Shown: positions 1 to 5,793, counted from the first letter of the stretch. The stretch is 8,178 nt of DNA from JALORV01 sp035429725 (GCA_035429725.1 DAOMFI010000131.1:1-8178); one strand, 5' to 3'. Translations and numbers: made by a program. Notes: generated from the sequence alone by a model not told the origin.

Positions 1-80
1 GTCGCGAACCCGCATAGTCGGCGACGACGACAGACCGCTCCGCAGGCGATGAGAGCGGCTGTCCGAGCAACACGACTTTC

Positions 81-86
81 AGGGAG
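81..86 (+). promoter_or_regulatory. Ribosome binding site of the DUF5666-type lipoprotein gene
   Basis: AGGGAG lies five bases before the ATG at 92. It selects this start, which also puts a proper lipoprotein signal peptide at the N-terminus. The other 80 bases at the left edge show no promoter that I can defend. Confidence 0.75.
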
Positions 87-91
87 AAGCA

Positions 92-2008
92 ATGAGATCA
101 GCTATGAGATGGATCGCCGCAATGGCCGTGGCAGCACTGATGGCGGCCTGCGGTGGCGGAGAGGCGCCGGGCAACGCGACGTCGGGAACGTCGAACCCGG
201 CGATCACGCCGCCGACGGCCGGCGCGCCCAACAACCCCAACACCCCGGCCGCACCGGTCGATCCTGCCGCGGCCGAAGCCACGGTCAGTGGAACCGTCAC
301 CGGCTTTGCCAGCACGGTGGCCGTCGACGGTGTCGACTACACCGGTCGGGCCGACGTGACCGTCGCGCTCGACATCGATCCGCGCGCCGAGACGGCCGCG
401 ACGATGGCCGACGTGAAGCTGGGCCAGCAGGTCGAAGTCGCGCTCGACGCCACCGGCCTGGCAACCAAGCTCTTCGTGCGCGCTGCGGCGATCGGCCCGG
501 TCGAGTCGATCGACCTCAACGGCGCGAGCTTCAAGGTGCTGGGCCAGACCATCAAGGTCGTGACGACAGGCGACGCCAGGACCGTGTTCGAGGGCGTCGA
601 CGATCTCTCGAAGCTCAAGGTCGGCGACTGGACCGAAGTTCACGGCACGCTGGATGCGACGCAGAACGTGGTCGCCACGCGTGTCGAGGTCAAGCCCGCG
701 GCTGGTGTAATCAAGGTTCGTGCCGGCGGCATCGCGAAGATGGTCAACACCGCGGACGCCAACAAGAAGACCTTCAAGCTGGGCGACCTGACGATCGACT
801 TCACGAAGGCGGTCGTCATGCCGGACGGCGCCAAGATCGAGAACGACGTGTTCGTCCAGGTCTACAGCGATCAGCTGCCAGCGGCGGGCACGCTGGTGGC
901 GAAGGCCGTGCGCGTCGTCAAGATGCCGACGCTGGAAGGCCGTCGCCTGCACATCGGTGGCCTGGTCACGGAAGCCGTCAAGGAGAAGAAATTCAAGGTC
1001 AACGGACTCACGGTTGACGCGACGGACGCCGAGATCAAGGGCGGACAGAAGCCGACGCTCGATGACATCAAGCTGCTGGCGCTGGTGCGTGTCGAAGGAA
1101 CGTTGACGGTGCCGGCCACCGGCCCGGTGCTCAAGGCGACGCGGATCTGGGTGATTCCGGCGTCCGAGCAGCGCCGCGTGATCCTGACCGGCCAGGTGAA
1201 TGGTTTCACCAAGCTGGCCGACCCGTTCACCGTGCGGGGCGTGCCGGTCAAGGTCGATAGTGCCACCACCTACAAGGGAGGCAAGGTCGACGACCTGAAG
1301 AACTCCGCCTTCGTCACGATCGTGGGTCGCATCGACGGTACCAACGTCAAAGCCGACGAAGTCCGCTTCGACGCACCGCCGCGTGGCATGGAGATCAAGC
1401 TGTTCGGCGTGGTCAGCGAATTCAAGGCGGCCGACGGCACGTTCAAGCTGCTCGGCCTCTCGATGAAGCTGGCGCCCAACGCCGTGTTCGAAGGCGGCGC
1501 GAAAGCCGACTTCTCGAACGACGATGTGGTCGAGGTCAAGGGTGCCTTCGACGGCACCGTTTTCCTGGTCAGCAAGGTCGAGTTCAAGTCCGGCGTCATC
1601 ACGCCTTCCATCTACCTGGAGGGCGCCATCACGAACGTTTCGGCCACTGGCTTTACGCTCAATGGCGCAACGATCAAGATCGACGCCACGACGGTGATCA
1701 AGAACGGGCCGCTCGCCAACAACCAGCGCGTCGAGGTCCGGGCCCAGCTGGTTGGCGCCGATGTCGTCGCCCGCGAGGTCGAGGTGCAGGTTCCGAGTGC
1801 GACCGCCCGCCTGATGGGTCCGATCTCCGACGTCAAGGCGGCGGACAAGACCTTCGTCGTCCGGGGTCAGCTCGTGACCTGGAGTGCGACGACGGTCTTC
1901 AAGGGTGGCGCCGCGACGGATCTTTCGAACGGCGACTGGGTCAAGGTCGAAGCCACGCTGGCCGCCGGCAAGGTGAACGCCACGACGGTCTCGTTCCTGA
2001 TGCACTGA
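92..2008 (+). CDS. Repeat-rich lipoprotein of the DUF5666 type
   Basis: A 638-residue predicted lipoprotein. Residues 1-19 are a signal peptide with two Arg and a hydrophobic core, ending in M-A-A before Cys20, the lipidation site. Gly21 follows, so there is no Asp retention signal and the outer membrane is the likely destination. Residues 21-62 are a low-complexity linker rich in Pro, Ala, Asn and Gly. From about residue 63 to the C-terminus I count eight divergent units of roughly 65-80 residues. Each has the pattern F-x-V/L-x-G, then TT/AV-x-F/Y-K/E-G-G, D-L-x-x-G-D-W-V-x-V, and a closing V-x-A-x-x-V-x-F. Unit boundaries fall near 63, 132, 205, 278, 357, 429, 501 and 567. This matches my recollection of DUF5666 small beta-barrel domains. 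No catalytic motif is visible, so the function is unknown; a binding or envelope-structural role is only an inference. A good ribosome site precedes the gene and it ends convergently with the downstream operon. Confidence 0.9.
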   Translation: MRSAMRWIAAMAVAALMAACGGGEAPGNATSGTSNPAITPPTAGAPNNPNTPAAPVDPAAAEATVSGTVTGFASTVAVDGVDYTGRADVTVALDIDPRAETAATMADVKLGQQVEVALDATGLATKLFVRAAAIGPVESIDLNGASFKVLGQTIKVVTTGDARTVFEGVDDLSKLKVGDWTEVHGTLDATQNVVATRVEVKPAAGVIKVRAGGIAKMVNTADANKKTFKLGDLTIDFTKAVVMPDGAKIENDVFVQVYSDQLPAAGTLVAKAVRVVKMPTLEGRRLHIGGLVTEAVKEKKFKVNGLTVDATDAEIKGGQKPTLDDIKLLALVRVEGTLTVPATGPVLKATRIWVIPASEQRRVILTGQVNGFTKLADPFTVRGVPVKVDSATTYKGGKVDDLKNSAFVTIVGRIDGTNVKADEVRFDAPPRGMEIKLFGVVSEFKAADGTFKLLGLSMKLAPNAVFEGGAKADFSNDDVVEVKGAFDGTVFLVSKVEFKSGVITPSIYLEGAITNVSATGFTLNGATIKIDATTVIKNGPLANNQRVEVRAQLVGADVVAREVEVQVPSATARLMGPISDVKAADKTFVVRGQLVTWSATTVFKGGAATDLSNGDWVKVEATLAAGKVNATTVSFLMH

Positions 2009-2017
2009 CCTGAAGGG

Positions 2018-2050
2018 ATGCGGACTCCGCGGTGGACGCGGGGTCCGCAT
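2018..2050. terminator. Strong inverted repeat between convergent genes, probable bidirectional transcription stop
   Basis: ATGCGGACTCCGCG (2018-2031) and CGCGGGGTCCGCAT (2037-2050) form a 14-pair stem with one G-U wobble around the loop GTGGA. It starts ten bases after the lipoprotein stop and lies 37 bases past the stop of the convergent VOC gene. Neither side has a T-run, so it is not a canonical intrinsic terminator. It may protect 3' ends or act with Rho. A second, imperfect GC-rich hairpin can be drawn from about 2058 to 2089, reaching into the VOC stop codon. Confidence 0.65.
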
Positions 2051-2086
2051 CGCTGCTGATGGTGGCGCGCAGGCCGCGCCGCGCCA

Positions 2087-2629
2087 TCAGTGCTTGAATT
2101 CGCGCTCGTGCAGGAAAGCCGCGTGCTTCGGCGCCCGCTTGGTCTGCGACCACTCCTCGAGCATCTCCCACTTCACGGCGTCGAGCTTGCGCAGCGTCTC
2201 GGCCTCGTCCGGGTCCGGGCAGGCGAGCTCGACGCGATGGCCGTTGGGGTCGAAGAAGTAGATCGAATGGAAGGCGCCGTGGTCGGTCACGCCCAGCACC
2301 TCGACCCCGTTGGCCTCCAGGTGTGCGCGGTACTCGAGCAGGGTGGCGCGGTCCTTCACCTTGAACGCGATGTGCTGCACCCACACCGGCGTATTCGGGT
2401 CGCGCCCCATCTCGGGCTTCGTCGGCAACTCGAAGAAGGCGAGCACGTTGCCGCCGCCGGCGTCGAGGAAGATGTGCATGTAGGGATCGGGCTCCTTGGT
2501 CGACGGCACCCGGTCTTCCGCGATGGCGAGGACAAAGTCCATTTTCAGCATCTTCTGGTACCAGAGCACGGTCTCCTTGGCATCGCGGCAGCGATAGGCG
2601 ACGTGGTGGATGCGGTCGATCTTCAACAT
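2087..2629 (-). CDS. Single-domain VOC (glyoxalase/extradiol dioxygenase fold) metalloprotein, substrate unknown
   Basis: A 180-residue protein of the vicinal oxygen chelate superfamily. It opens with the beta-strand IHHVAYRC, with His9 as the likely first metal ligand. The second module has WVQHIAFKV (His86) and a C-terminal strand HSIYFFDPNGHRVELA with Glu134, completing a His-His-Glu triad. The FDPNGHRVE segment with an upstream His121 resembles extradiol dioxygenases and their small relatives, so a dioxygenase, lyase or isomerase is possible. Residues 135-180 form a charged, probably helical tail. The start at 2629 is chosen because AGGAGA precedes it by five bases; the frame stays open to an ATG at 2746, but that stretch codes for the SDR in another frame. 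It is the last gene of the hpd-phhA-SDR cluster, 14 bases after the SDR stop, so a role in aromatic or pterin metabolism is plausible but unproven. Confidence 0.88.
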   Translation of the reverse strand: MLKIDRIHHVAYRCRDAKETVLWYQKMLKMDFVLAIAEDRVPSTKEPDPYMHIFLDAGGGNVLAFFELPTKPEMGRDPNTPVWVQHIAFKVKDRATLLEYRAHLEANGVEVLGVTDHGAFHSIYFFDPNGHRVELACPDPDEAETLRKLDAVKWEMLEEWSQTKRAPKHAAFLHEREFKH

Positions 2630-2634
2630 GGAAG

Positions 2635-2640
2635 TCTCCT
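2635..2640 (-). promoter_or_regulatory. Ribosome binding site of the VOC gene
   Basis: Read on the minus strand, AGGAGA lies five bases before the ATG at 2629 and between the SDR stop and that start. It decides against the longer in-frame start at 2746. Confidence 0.8.
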
Positions 2641-2643
2641 GGT

Positions 2644-3348
2644 TCAGACGAGTCCGGTGACGGGTATCAGCGCGCCGTGGATCGCGCGCGCATCGTCGCT
2701 CGCAAGAAATCCGATGACCGCCGCCAGTGCGGCGGGCGCGACCCACCGCGTCGGGTCGGCATCCGGCATCGACTGGCGGTTGGCCGGCGTGTCGATGATG
2801 CTCGGCAGGACCGCGTTGACGTTGATGCCATCTTCGCGCAGCTCGGCTGACATCGATTCGGTCAGCCGCATGAGCGCGCTCTTGGAGGCAATGTAGGCGC
2901 CCATATTTGCCGCGCCACGCAGTGCCGACAGCGCGCCGACGTTGACAATGCAGCCACGCTGCGCACGTCGCATCACCGGCACGACGGCCGCCGCGCTATG
3001 CAGCATCGTATTCACATTGAGGTCGAGCATGCGCTGCCAGGTCGCGGCGGCGGTCTCGTGCACGGCCTCGCCCATCGTGAAGCCGCCGGCCAGGTGCACG
3101 GCGGCCGCGATGCCGCCGTAGCGGTTCGCCGCCTCGGCAACCGCCGCGGTGACCGCCGCCGGGTCGAGCAGGTTGGTCGCCAGCGGCAACGCGTTGATGC
3201 CCGGCACCTCACGCACCAGCGCGGCCAGCGCTTCGGCGTCACGGTCGAGCAGCGCCAGTGCCGCACCACGCGTCGCGAAGTGCGCCACGACCGCGCGGCC
3301 GAGCGCGCCGGCAGCGCCGGTGACGAGTACGCATCTTTCAGGTGGCAT
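2644..3348 (-). CDS. SDR oxidoreductase resembling dihydropteridine reductase (QDPR-like)
   Basis: A 234-residue classical-length SDR. Visible elements are the nucleotide-binding TGAAGALG (10-17), Asp35 at the end of the second strand (favours NAD(H) over NADP(H)), LAGGF (86-90) in place of the usual NNAG, Asn111, and the catalytic Tyr152-x3-Lys156. At the usual catalytic Ser position, 13 residues before Tyr, there is Ala139. From memory, animal dihydropteridine reductase shares this Ala, the GALG turn, an AGG-aromatic motif and a C-terminal DTPxNRxSMPxAD...W segment, here residues 186-202. This protein lies directly downstream of phhA, whose product uses a tetrahydropterin, so recycling of quinonoid dihydropterin with NADH is the best guess. 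A generic ketoacyl reductase-like SDR remains the alternative. The start at 3348 is preferred over ATG 3363 because GGGAG precedes it by six bases; it overlaps the phhA 3' end by 11 bases. Confidence 0.9.
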   Translation of the reverse strand: MPPERCVLVTGAAGALGRAVVAHFATRGAALALLDRDAEALAALVREVPGINALPLATNLLDPAAVTAAVAEAANRYGGIAAAVHLAGGFTMGEAVHETAAATWQRMLDLNVNTMLHSAAAVVPVMRRAQRGCIVNVGALSALRGAANMGAYIASKSALMRLTESMSAELREDGINVNAVLPSIIDTPANRQSMPDADPTRWVAPAALAAVIGFLASDDARAIHGALIPVTGLV

Positions 3349-4231
3349 GGCTGGCTCCCGCATGGCGCGCAGCGTGATGGCGGCCGCTGCCGCGCGTGAT
3401 GACCCGATCCTCGGGCAGAAGCCGCGCCGGTGCGATTTCGTCCCGTCGCTGCACCCGCTCGTACACTGGAGCGAAGTCGATATGCGCCAGTTCGAGCAGA
3501 TCGTCGAGCCGATCGAGCACGAAGTAGCACTCCTGGAAGTCGTCGATGCGATAGCGCGTGCGCATCACGCGTTCGAGGTCGAAGCCGATGCGATGCGGCG
3601 AGTCGTCATCCAGCGCGAAGACGCTCTCGGCACTCGAGCTGGCGATGCCCGAGCCGTAGATGCGCAGGCCGCCGTGCTGCTTCAACAGCCCGAACTCGAC
3701 CGTGTACCAGTAGACGCGTGCCAGCATCGGCAAGGTGCCCAGCCGCTGTGCGCGCAGGCCGCCCTCGCCGTAGGCCTGGATGAAGTCTGCGAGCACGGGG
3801 TTCATCAGCATCGGCGCATGACCGAACACGTCGTGAAACACATCGGGCTCTTCGAGATAGTCGAGCTGGTCGGCGCGCCGAATGAAACGGCCCGATGGAA
3901 AGCGCCGATGTGCCAGGTGCTCGAAGAAGACCTCGTCGGGCACGAGTCCGGGCACGGCGACGATCTGCCATCCCGTGTGTCGCATCAGCACTTCGCTCAG
4001 GCGTTCGAAGTCCGGGATGCGATCGGCCGCGATCGGCAGGGCCTGCATGCCGGCGACGAACTCGTCGCACGCCCGTCCGCGCAGCAAGCCGGCCTGGCGT
4101 TCGTAGAGCGTCCGCCACACTGCGTGCTCGGCGGCGGTGTAGTCCGCCCAGCGCTGCGGAATCATCCAGTCGGCGCCTGCGGATCGCCCGGCGTCGCCGG
4201 CGGCCATGGCGTGTTTCCCGGTTGCCATCAT
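3338..4231 (-). CDS. phhA: Phenylalanine 4-hydroxylase, monomeric bacterial type
   Basis: Hydroxylates phenylalanine to tyrosine in the cytoplasm using O2, non-haem iron and a tetrahydropterin. The 297-residue protein is a stand-alone catalytic domain without the N-terminal regulatory ACT domain of animal enzymes, as expected for bacterial PhhA. The iron-binding facial triad is clear: His133 and His138 in FHDVFGHAP, and Glu179 in YWYTVEFGL. Other hallmarks are DWMIPQRWADYTAAEH near residue 21 and the IYGSGIASSSAES loop around 191-203. The tail after about residue 270 is Arg/His/Ala-rich and overlaps the SDR start. ATG 4231 is used here; ATG 4228 and ATG 4207 (GGGAA upstream) are alternatives, because no strong ribosome site precedes 4231. 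The gene sits 74 bases after hpd in the same direction, so the two form a phenylalanine-to-homogentisate unit apart from the aminotransferase. No phhB is visible. Confidence 0.97.
   Translation of the reverse strand: MMATGKHAMAAGDAGRSAGADWMIPQRWADYTAAEHAVWRTLYERQAGLLRGRACDEFVAGMQALPIAADRIPDFERLSEVLMRHTGWQIVAVPGLVPDEVFFEHLAHRRFPSGRFIRRADQLDYLEEPDVFHDVFGHAPMLMNPVLADFIQAYGEGGLRAQRLGTLPMLARVYWYTVEFGLLKQHGGLRIYGSGIASSSAESVFALDDDSPHRIGFDLERVMRTRYRIDDFQECYFVLDRLDDLLELAHIDFAPVYERVQRRDEIAPARLLPEDRVITRGSGRHHAARHAGASHAT
3355..3359 (-). promoter_or_regulatory. Ribosome binding site of the SDR gene, inside the phhA 3' end
   Basis: Minus-strand GGGAG lies six bases before the ATG at 3348 and within the last codons of phhA. 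It decides the SDR start and, with the gene overlap, suggests translational coupling. Confidence 0.7.
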
Positions 4232-4305
4232 CGCTTCGTCATGCGCAGGGCCGGACTCGGGAGCGCGGCCCCGTGCGCGGAATCGAGGAACGGCATCGTG
4301 AGCTG

Positions 4306-5400
4306 CTACGCGTCGACGGTGAGCGCGCCACGGCGGATCTGGTCGCGCTCCAGGCTTTCGAACAGCGCCTTGAAGTTACCTTCGCCGAACCCGTCGTCGC
4401 GCTTGCGCTGGATGAACTCGAAGAACACCGGCCCAAGCAGCGTTTCGGAGAAGATCTGCAGCAGCAGCTTCTTCTCGCCGCCCTGGGTGGAGCCGTCGAG
4501 CAGGATGCCGCGCGCCTTGAGCTGCGCGACCGGCTCCCCGTGGCCGGGCAGGCGCTCTTCGAGCATCTCGTAGTAGATGTCATTGGGCGCGGTCATCAAC
4601 GGCACGCCGGCCATCTGCAGCGAGTCGACGCTGGCGATGAGGTCGTCCGTCAGCAGCGCGATGTGCTGGATGCCTTCGCCGTTGAACTTCATCAGGAATT
4701 CCTCGATCTGCCCGGTGCCGCCCTTGCCCGATTCCTCGTTCAGCGGAATGCGGATCATGCCGTCCGGCGCGGTCATGGCGCGGCTCGTCAGCCCCGTGTA
4801 CTCGCCCTTGATGTCGAAGTAGCGGATCTCGCGGAAGTTGAAGATGCGCTCGTAGAAGCTGCCCCAGAACGCCATGCGTCCGCGATATACGTTGTGCGTC
4901 ATGTGGTCGATGAGGCGGAAGCCGTGGCCGCGTGGATGACGGTCCAGGGTTGACTCAAACTCGGGCAGGAATTCGAAGTCGATGTCGTAGATGCTCTTGC
5001 CGTCCTCGAAGCGGTCGATCAGGTAAAGCGCTGCGCCGCCGATGCCGCGGATCGCCGGCAGGCGCAGCTCCATCGGACCCGTCGGCACCTCGATCGGCTG
5101 CGCACCCAGGTCGAGCGCGCGCGCGTAGGCCTGGTGCGAATCCTTCACGCGAAACGCCAGCGCGCAGGCGCTCGGGCCGTGCTCGGCGGCGAAATAGCCC
5201 GCCAGGCTGCGCGGCTCGCGGTTGACGATGAAATTGATGTCGCCCTGTCGATAGAGCACGACGTCCTTGCTGCGATGGCGGGCGACAAGGCTGAAACCGA
5301 GCTTCTCGAACAGCGGCTCCAGCACGTTCGGCGTGGGCGAGGCGAATTCGACGAATTCGAATCCCATCAGGCCCATCGGGTTGTCGAAGAGATCAGGCAT
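4306..5400 (-). CDS. hpd: 4-hydroxyphenylpyruvate dioxygenase
   Basis: Converts 4-hydroxyphenylpyruvate and O2 to homogentisate and CO2, the committed step of the homogentisate route for tyrosine. The 364-residue protein has two VOC modules. The N-terminal one (about 10-145) has lost its metal site. The C-terminal one (about 158-345) carries the iron ligands His166 (IDHMTHNVYRGRM), His246 (GIQHIALL) and Glu328 (VFFEFIQRK). The GFGEGNFKALFESLERDQ segment (337-353) is the helix that closes the active site in bacterial HPPD and supports this call over hydroxymandelate synthase. Length and motifs are complete. GGAG lies eight bases before the ATG at 5400. It is the first gene of the minus-strand cluster, so the promoter should lie in 5401-5793. 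Homogentisate dioxygenase and fumarylacetoacetase are not in this window. Confidence 0.98.
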   Translation of the reverse strand: MPDLFDNPMGLMGFEFVEFASPTPNVLEPLFEKLGFSLVARHRSKDVVLYRQGDINFIVNREPRSLAGYFAAEHGPSACALAFRVKDSHQAYARALDLGAQPIEVPTGPMELRLPAIRGIGGAALYLIDRFEDGKSIYDIDFEFLPEFESTLDRHPRGHGFRLIDHMTHNVYRGRMAFWGSFYERIFNFREIRYFDIKGEYTGLTSRAMTAPDGMIRIPLNEESGKGGTGQIEEFLMKFNGEGIQHIALLTDDLIASVDSLQMAGVPLMTAPNDIYYEMLEERLPGHGEPVAQLKARGILLDGSTQGGEKKLLLQIFSETLLGPVFFEFIQRKRDDGFGEGNFKALFESLERDQIRRGALTVDA

Positions 5401-5496
5401 CGGGTTGCTCCGTGGCGGTTCAGTGCATGCGCGACGTGTGGCGGGCCGGATCGGGCCGGCGCTCAGTTGCTGCAGGGCGGCGCACAGGCGAGGCCT

Positions 5497-5512
5497 CGCA
5501 CGGACGCTGCCA
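5497..5512 (-). promoter_or_regulatory. Candidate sigma-54-like -24/-12 element upstream of hpd
   Basis: Minus strand TGGCAGCGTCCGTGCG has the GG-N10-GC spacing and shares TGGCA and TGC with the sigma-54 consensus. It would place transcription start roughly 85 bases before the hpd ATG. Phenylalanine catabolism under sigma-54 and a TyrR-like activator is known in Pseudomonas. In GC-rich DNA such a match can arise by chance, so this is weak. Confidence 0.25.
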
Positions 5513-5514
5513 TG

Positions 5515-5532
5515 TGTTCAGCAAACGTCACA
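5515..5532 (-). promoter_or_regulatory. Candidate TyrR/PhhR-type operator upstream of hpd
   Basis: On the minus strand TGTGACGTTTGCTGAACA is an 18-base imperfect palindrome with TGT and ACA twelve bases apart, the spacing of TyrR/PhhR boxes (TGTAAA-N6-TTTACA). The inner half-site bases match the consensus poorly. It lies about 115-130 bases before the hpd start, directly upstream of the sigma-54-like element. The regulator gene is not in the window. Confidence 0.3.
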
Positions 5533-5672
5533 GCCAGCCCGTCCAGAGGATCGCGCATGTCGAGTGCGTAGAGGCTACCAGCCGGACGCTCACCAGATCC
5601 CGCGACGGCAGTCCGGCCAACGGCGGAAGGCGGAGTGTAGGACGAGGCGTGCAAACGCGGGGCGGACGAATA

Positions 5673-5697
5673 GCCGTCGCGGGCAGCGCGGCTTTTT
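5673..5697 (+). terminator. Intrinsic-terminator-like hairpin with T-run on the plus strand
   Basis: GCCG-T-CGC pairs with GCG-CGGC around the loop GGGCA: a seven-pair GC stem with one bulged T, followed at once by TTTTT (5693-5697). It would act on rightward transcription, although the upstream gene hpd is transcribed leftward. It may therefore end a small or antisense RNA starting within 5401-5670, or attenuate a long leader of the gene at 5794. Confidence 0.4.
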
Positions 5698-5764
5698 CGC
5701 GGTCTGAATGTCGAACGTTCCGTCGCGCTGGAGTGCGGCGCCGCGCAGGATGCCGACATCGACA

Positions 5765-5786
5765 GGCGGCGACAGCCGCCGAGGGG
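5765..5786 (+). promoter_or_regulatory. GC hairpin abutting the ribosome binding site of the metalloprotease gene
   Basis: GGCGGC-GACA-GCCGCC (5765-5780) is a perfect six-pair hairpin that ends exactly where the ribosome site GAGGGG (5781-5786) begins. The ATG at 5794 follows seven bases later. The ribosome site fixes the start of the gene. The hairpin could limit or position ribosome entry, which is inference. Confidence 0.5.
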
Positions 5787-5793
5787 CACTCCG

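Larger units (their letters stand above)
5401..5793. other. Divergent intergenic region between hpd and the exported metalloprotease gene
   Basis: About 390 bases without a convincing gene. It must contain the leftward promoter for the hpd operon and probably the rightward one for the gene at 5794. Candidate elements entered separately are a TGT-N12-ACA site with a sigma-54-like sequence beside it, a plus-strand terminator-like hairpin, and a hairpin abutting the ribosome site of the downstream gene. I found no strong sigma-70 -35/-10 pair. Confidence 0.7.

Noticed and set aside
2..52. Possible tail of an upstream gene in the second plus-strand frame, ending in TGA at 50-52
   Set aside because: Only 16 codons are visible and another frame ends in TAG at 15-17. 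Nothing indicates which, if either, is coding.
49..1017. A 322-codon plus-strand frame overlapping the start of the lipoprotein gene
   Set aside because: Arg/Gly-rich shadow translation with no motif, in another frame of the same strand as a well-supported gene.
98..2050. A 650-codon open frame on the minus strand opposite the lipoprotein gene
   Set aside because: Its translation is Arg/Asp/His-rich and low in hydrophobic structure, typical of the antisense shadow of a GC-rich gene. The plus-strand protein has a signal peptide, lipobox, ribosome site and regular repeats.
2630..2746. N-terminal extension of the VOC protein to an ATG at 2746
   Set aside because: The extra 39 residues are Arg-rich and coincide with SDR codons in another frame. 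The ribosome site at 2635-2640 supports the start at 2629.
2090..4953. Several long plus-strand frames opposite the hpd-phhA-SDR-VOC genes (2090-2896, 3149-4573, 3895-4953)
   Set aside because: All are antisense to four genes with clear catalytic motifs and good ribosome sites. Their translations show no recognisable domain.
5463..5558. A 31-codon minus-strand frame in the divergent region before hpd
   Set aside because: No ribosome site, no recognisable motif, and it covers the likely hpd promoter. The longer frame reaching 5900 overlaps the metalloprotease gene antisense.
5713..5720. Perfect palindrome GAACGTTC upstream of the metalloprotease gene
   Set aside because: Eight bases are too short to separate from chance, and flanking bases do not extend the symmetry into a known operator.
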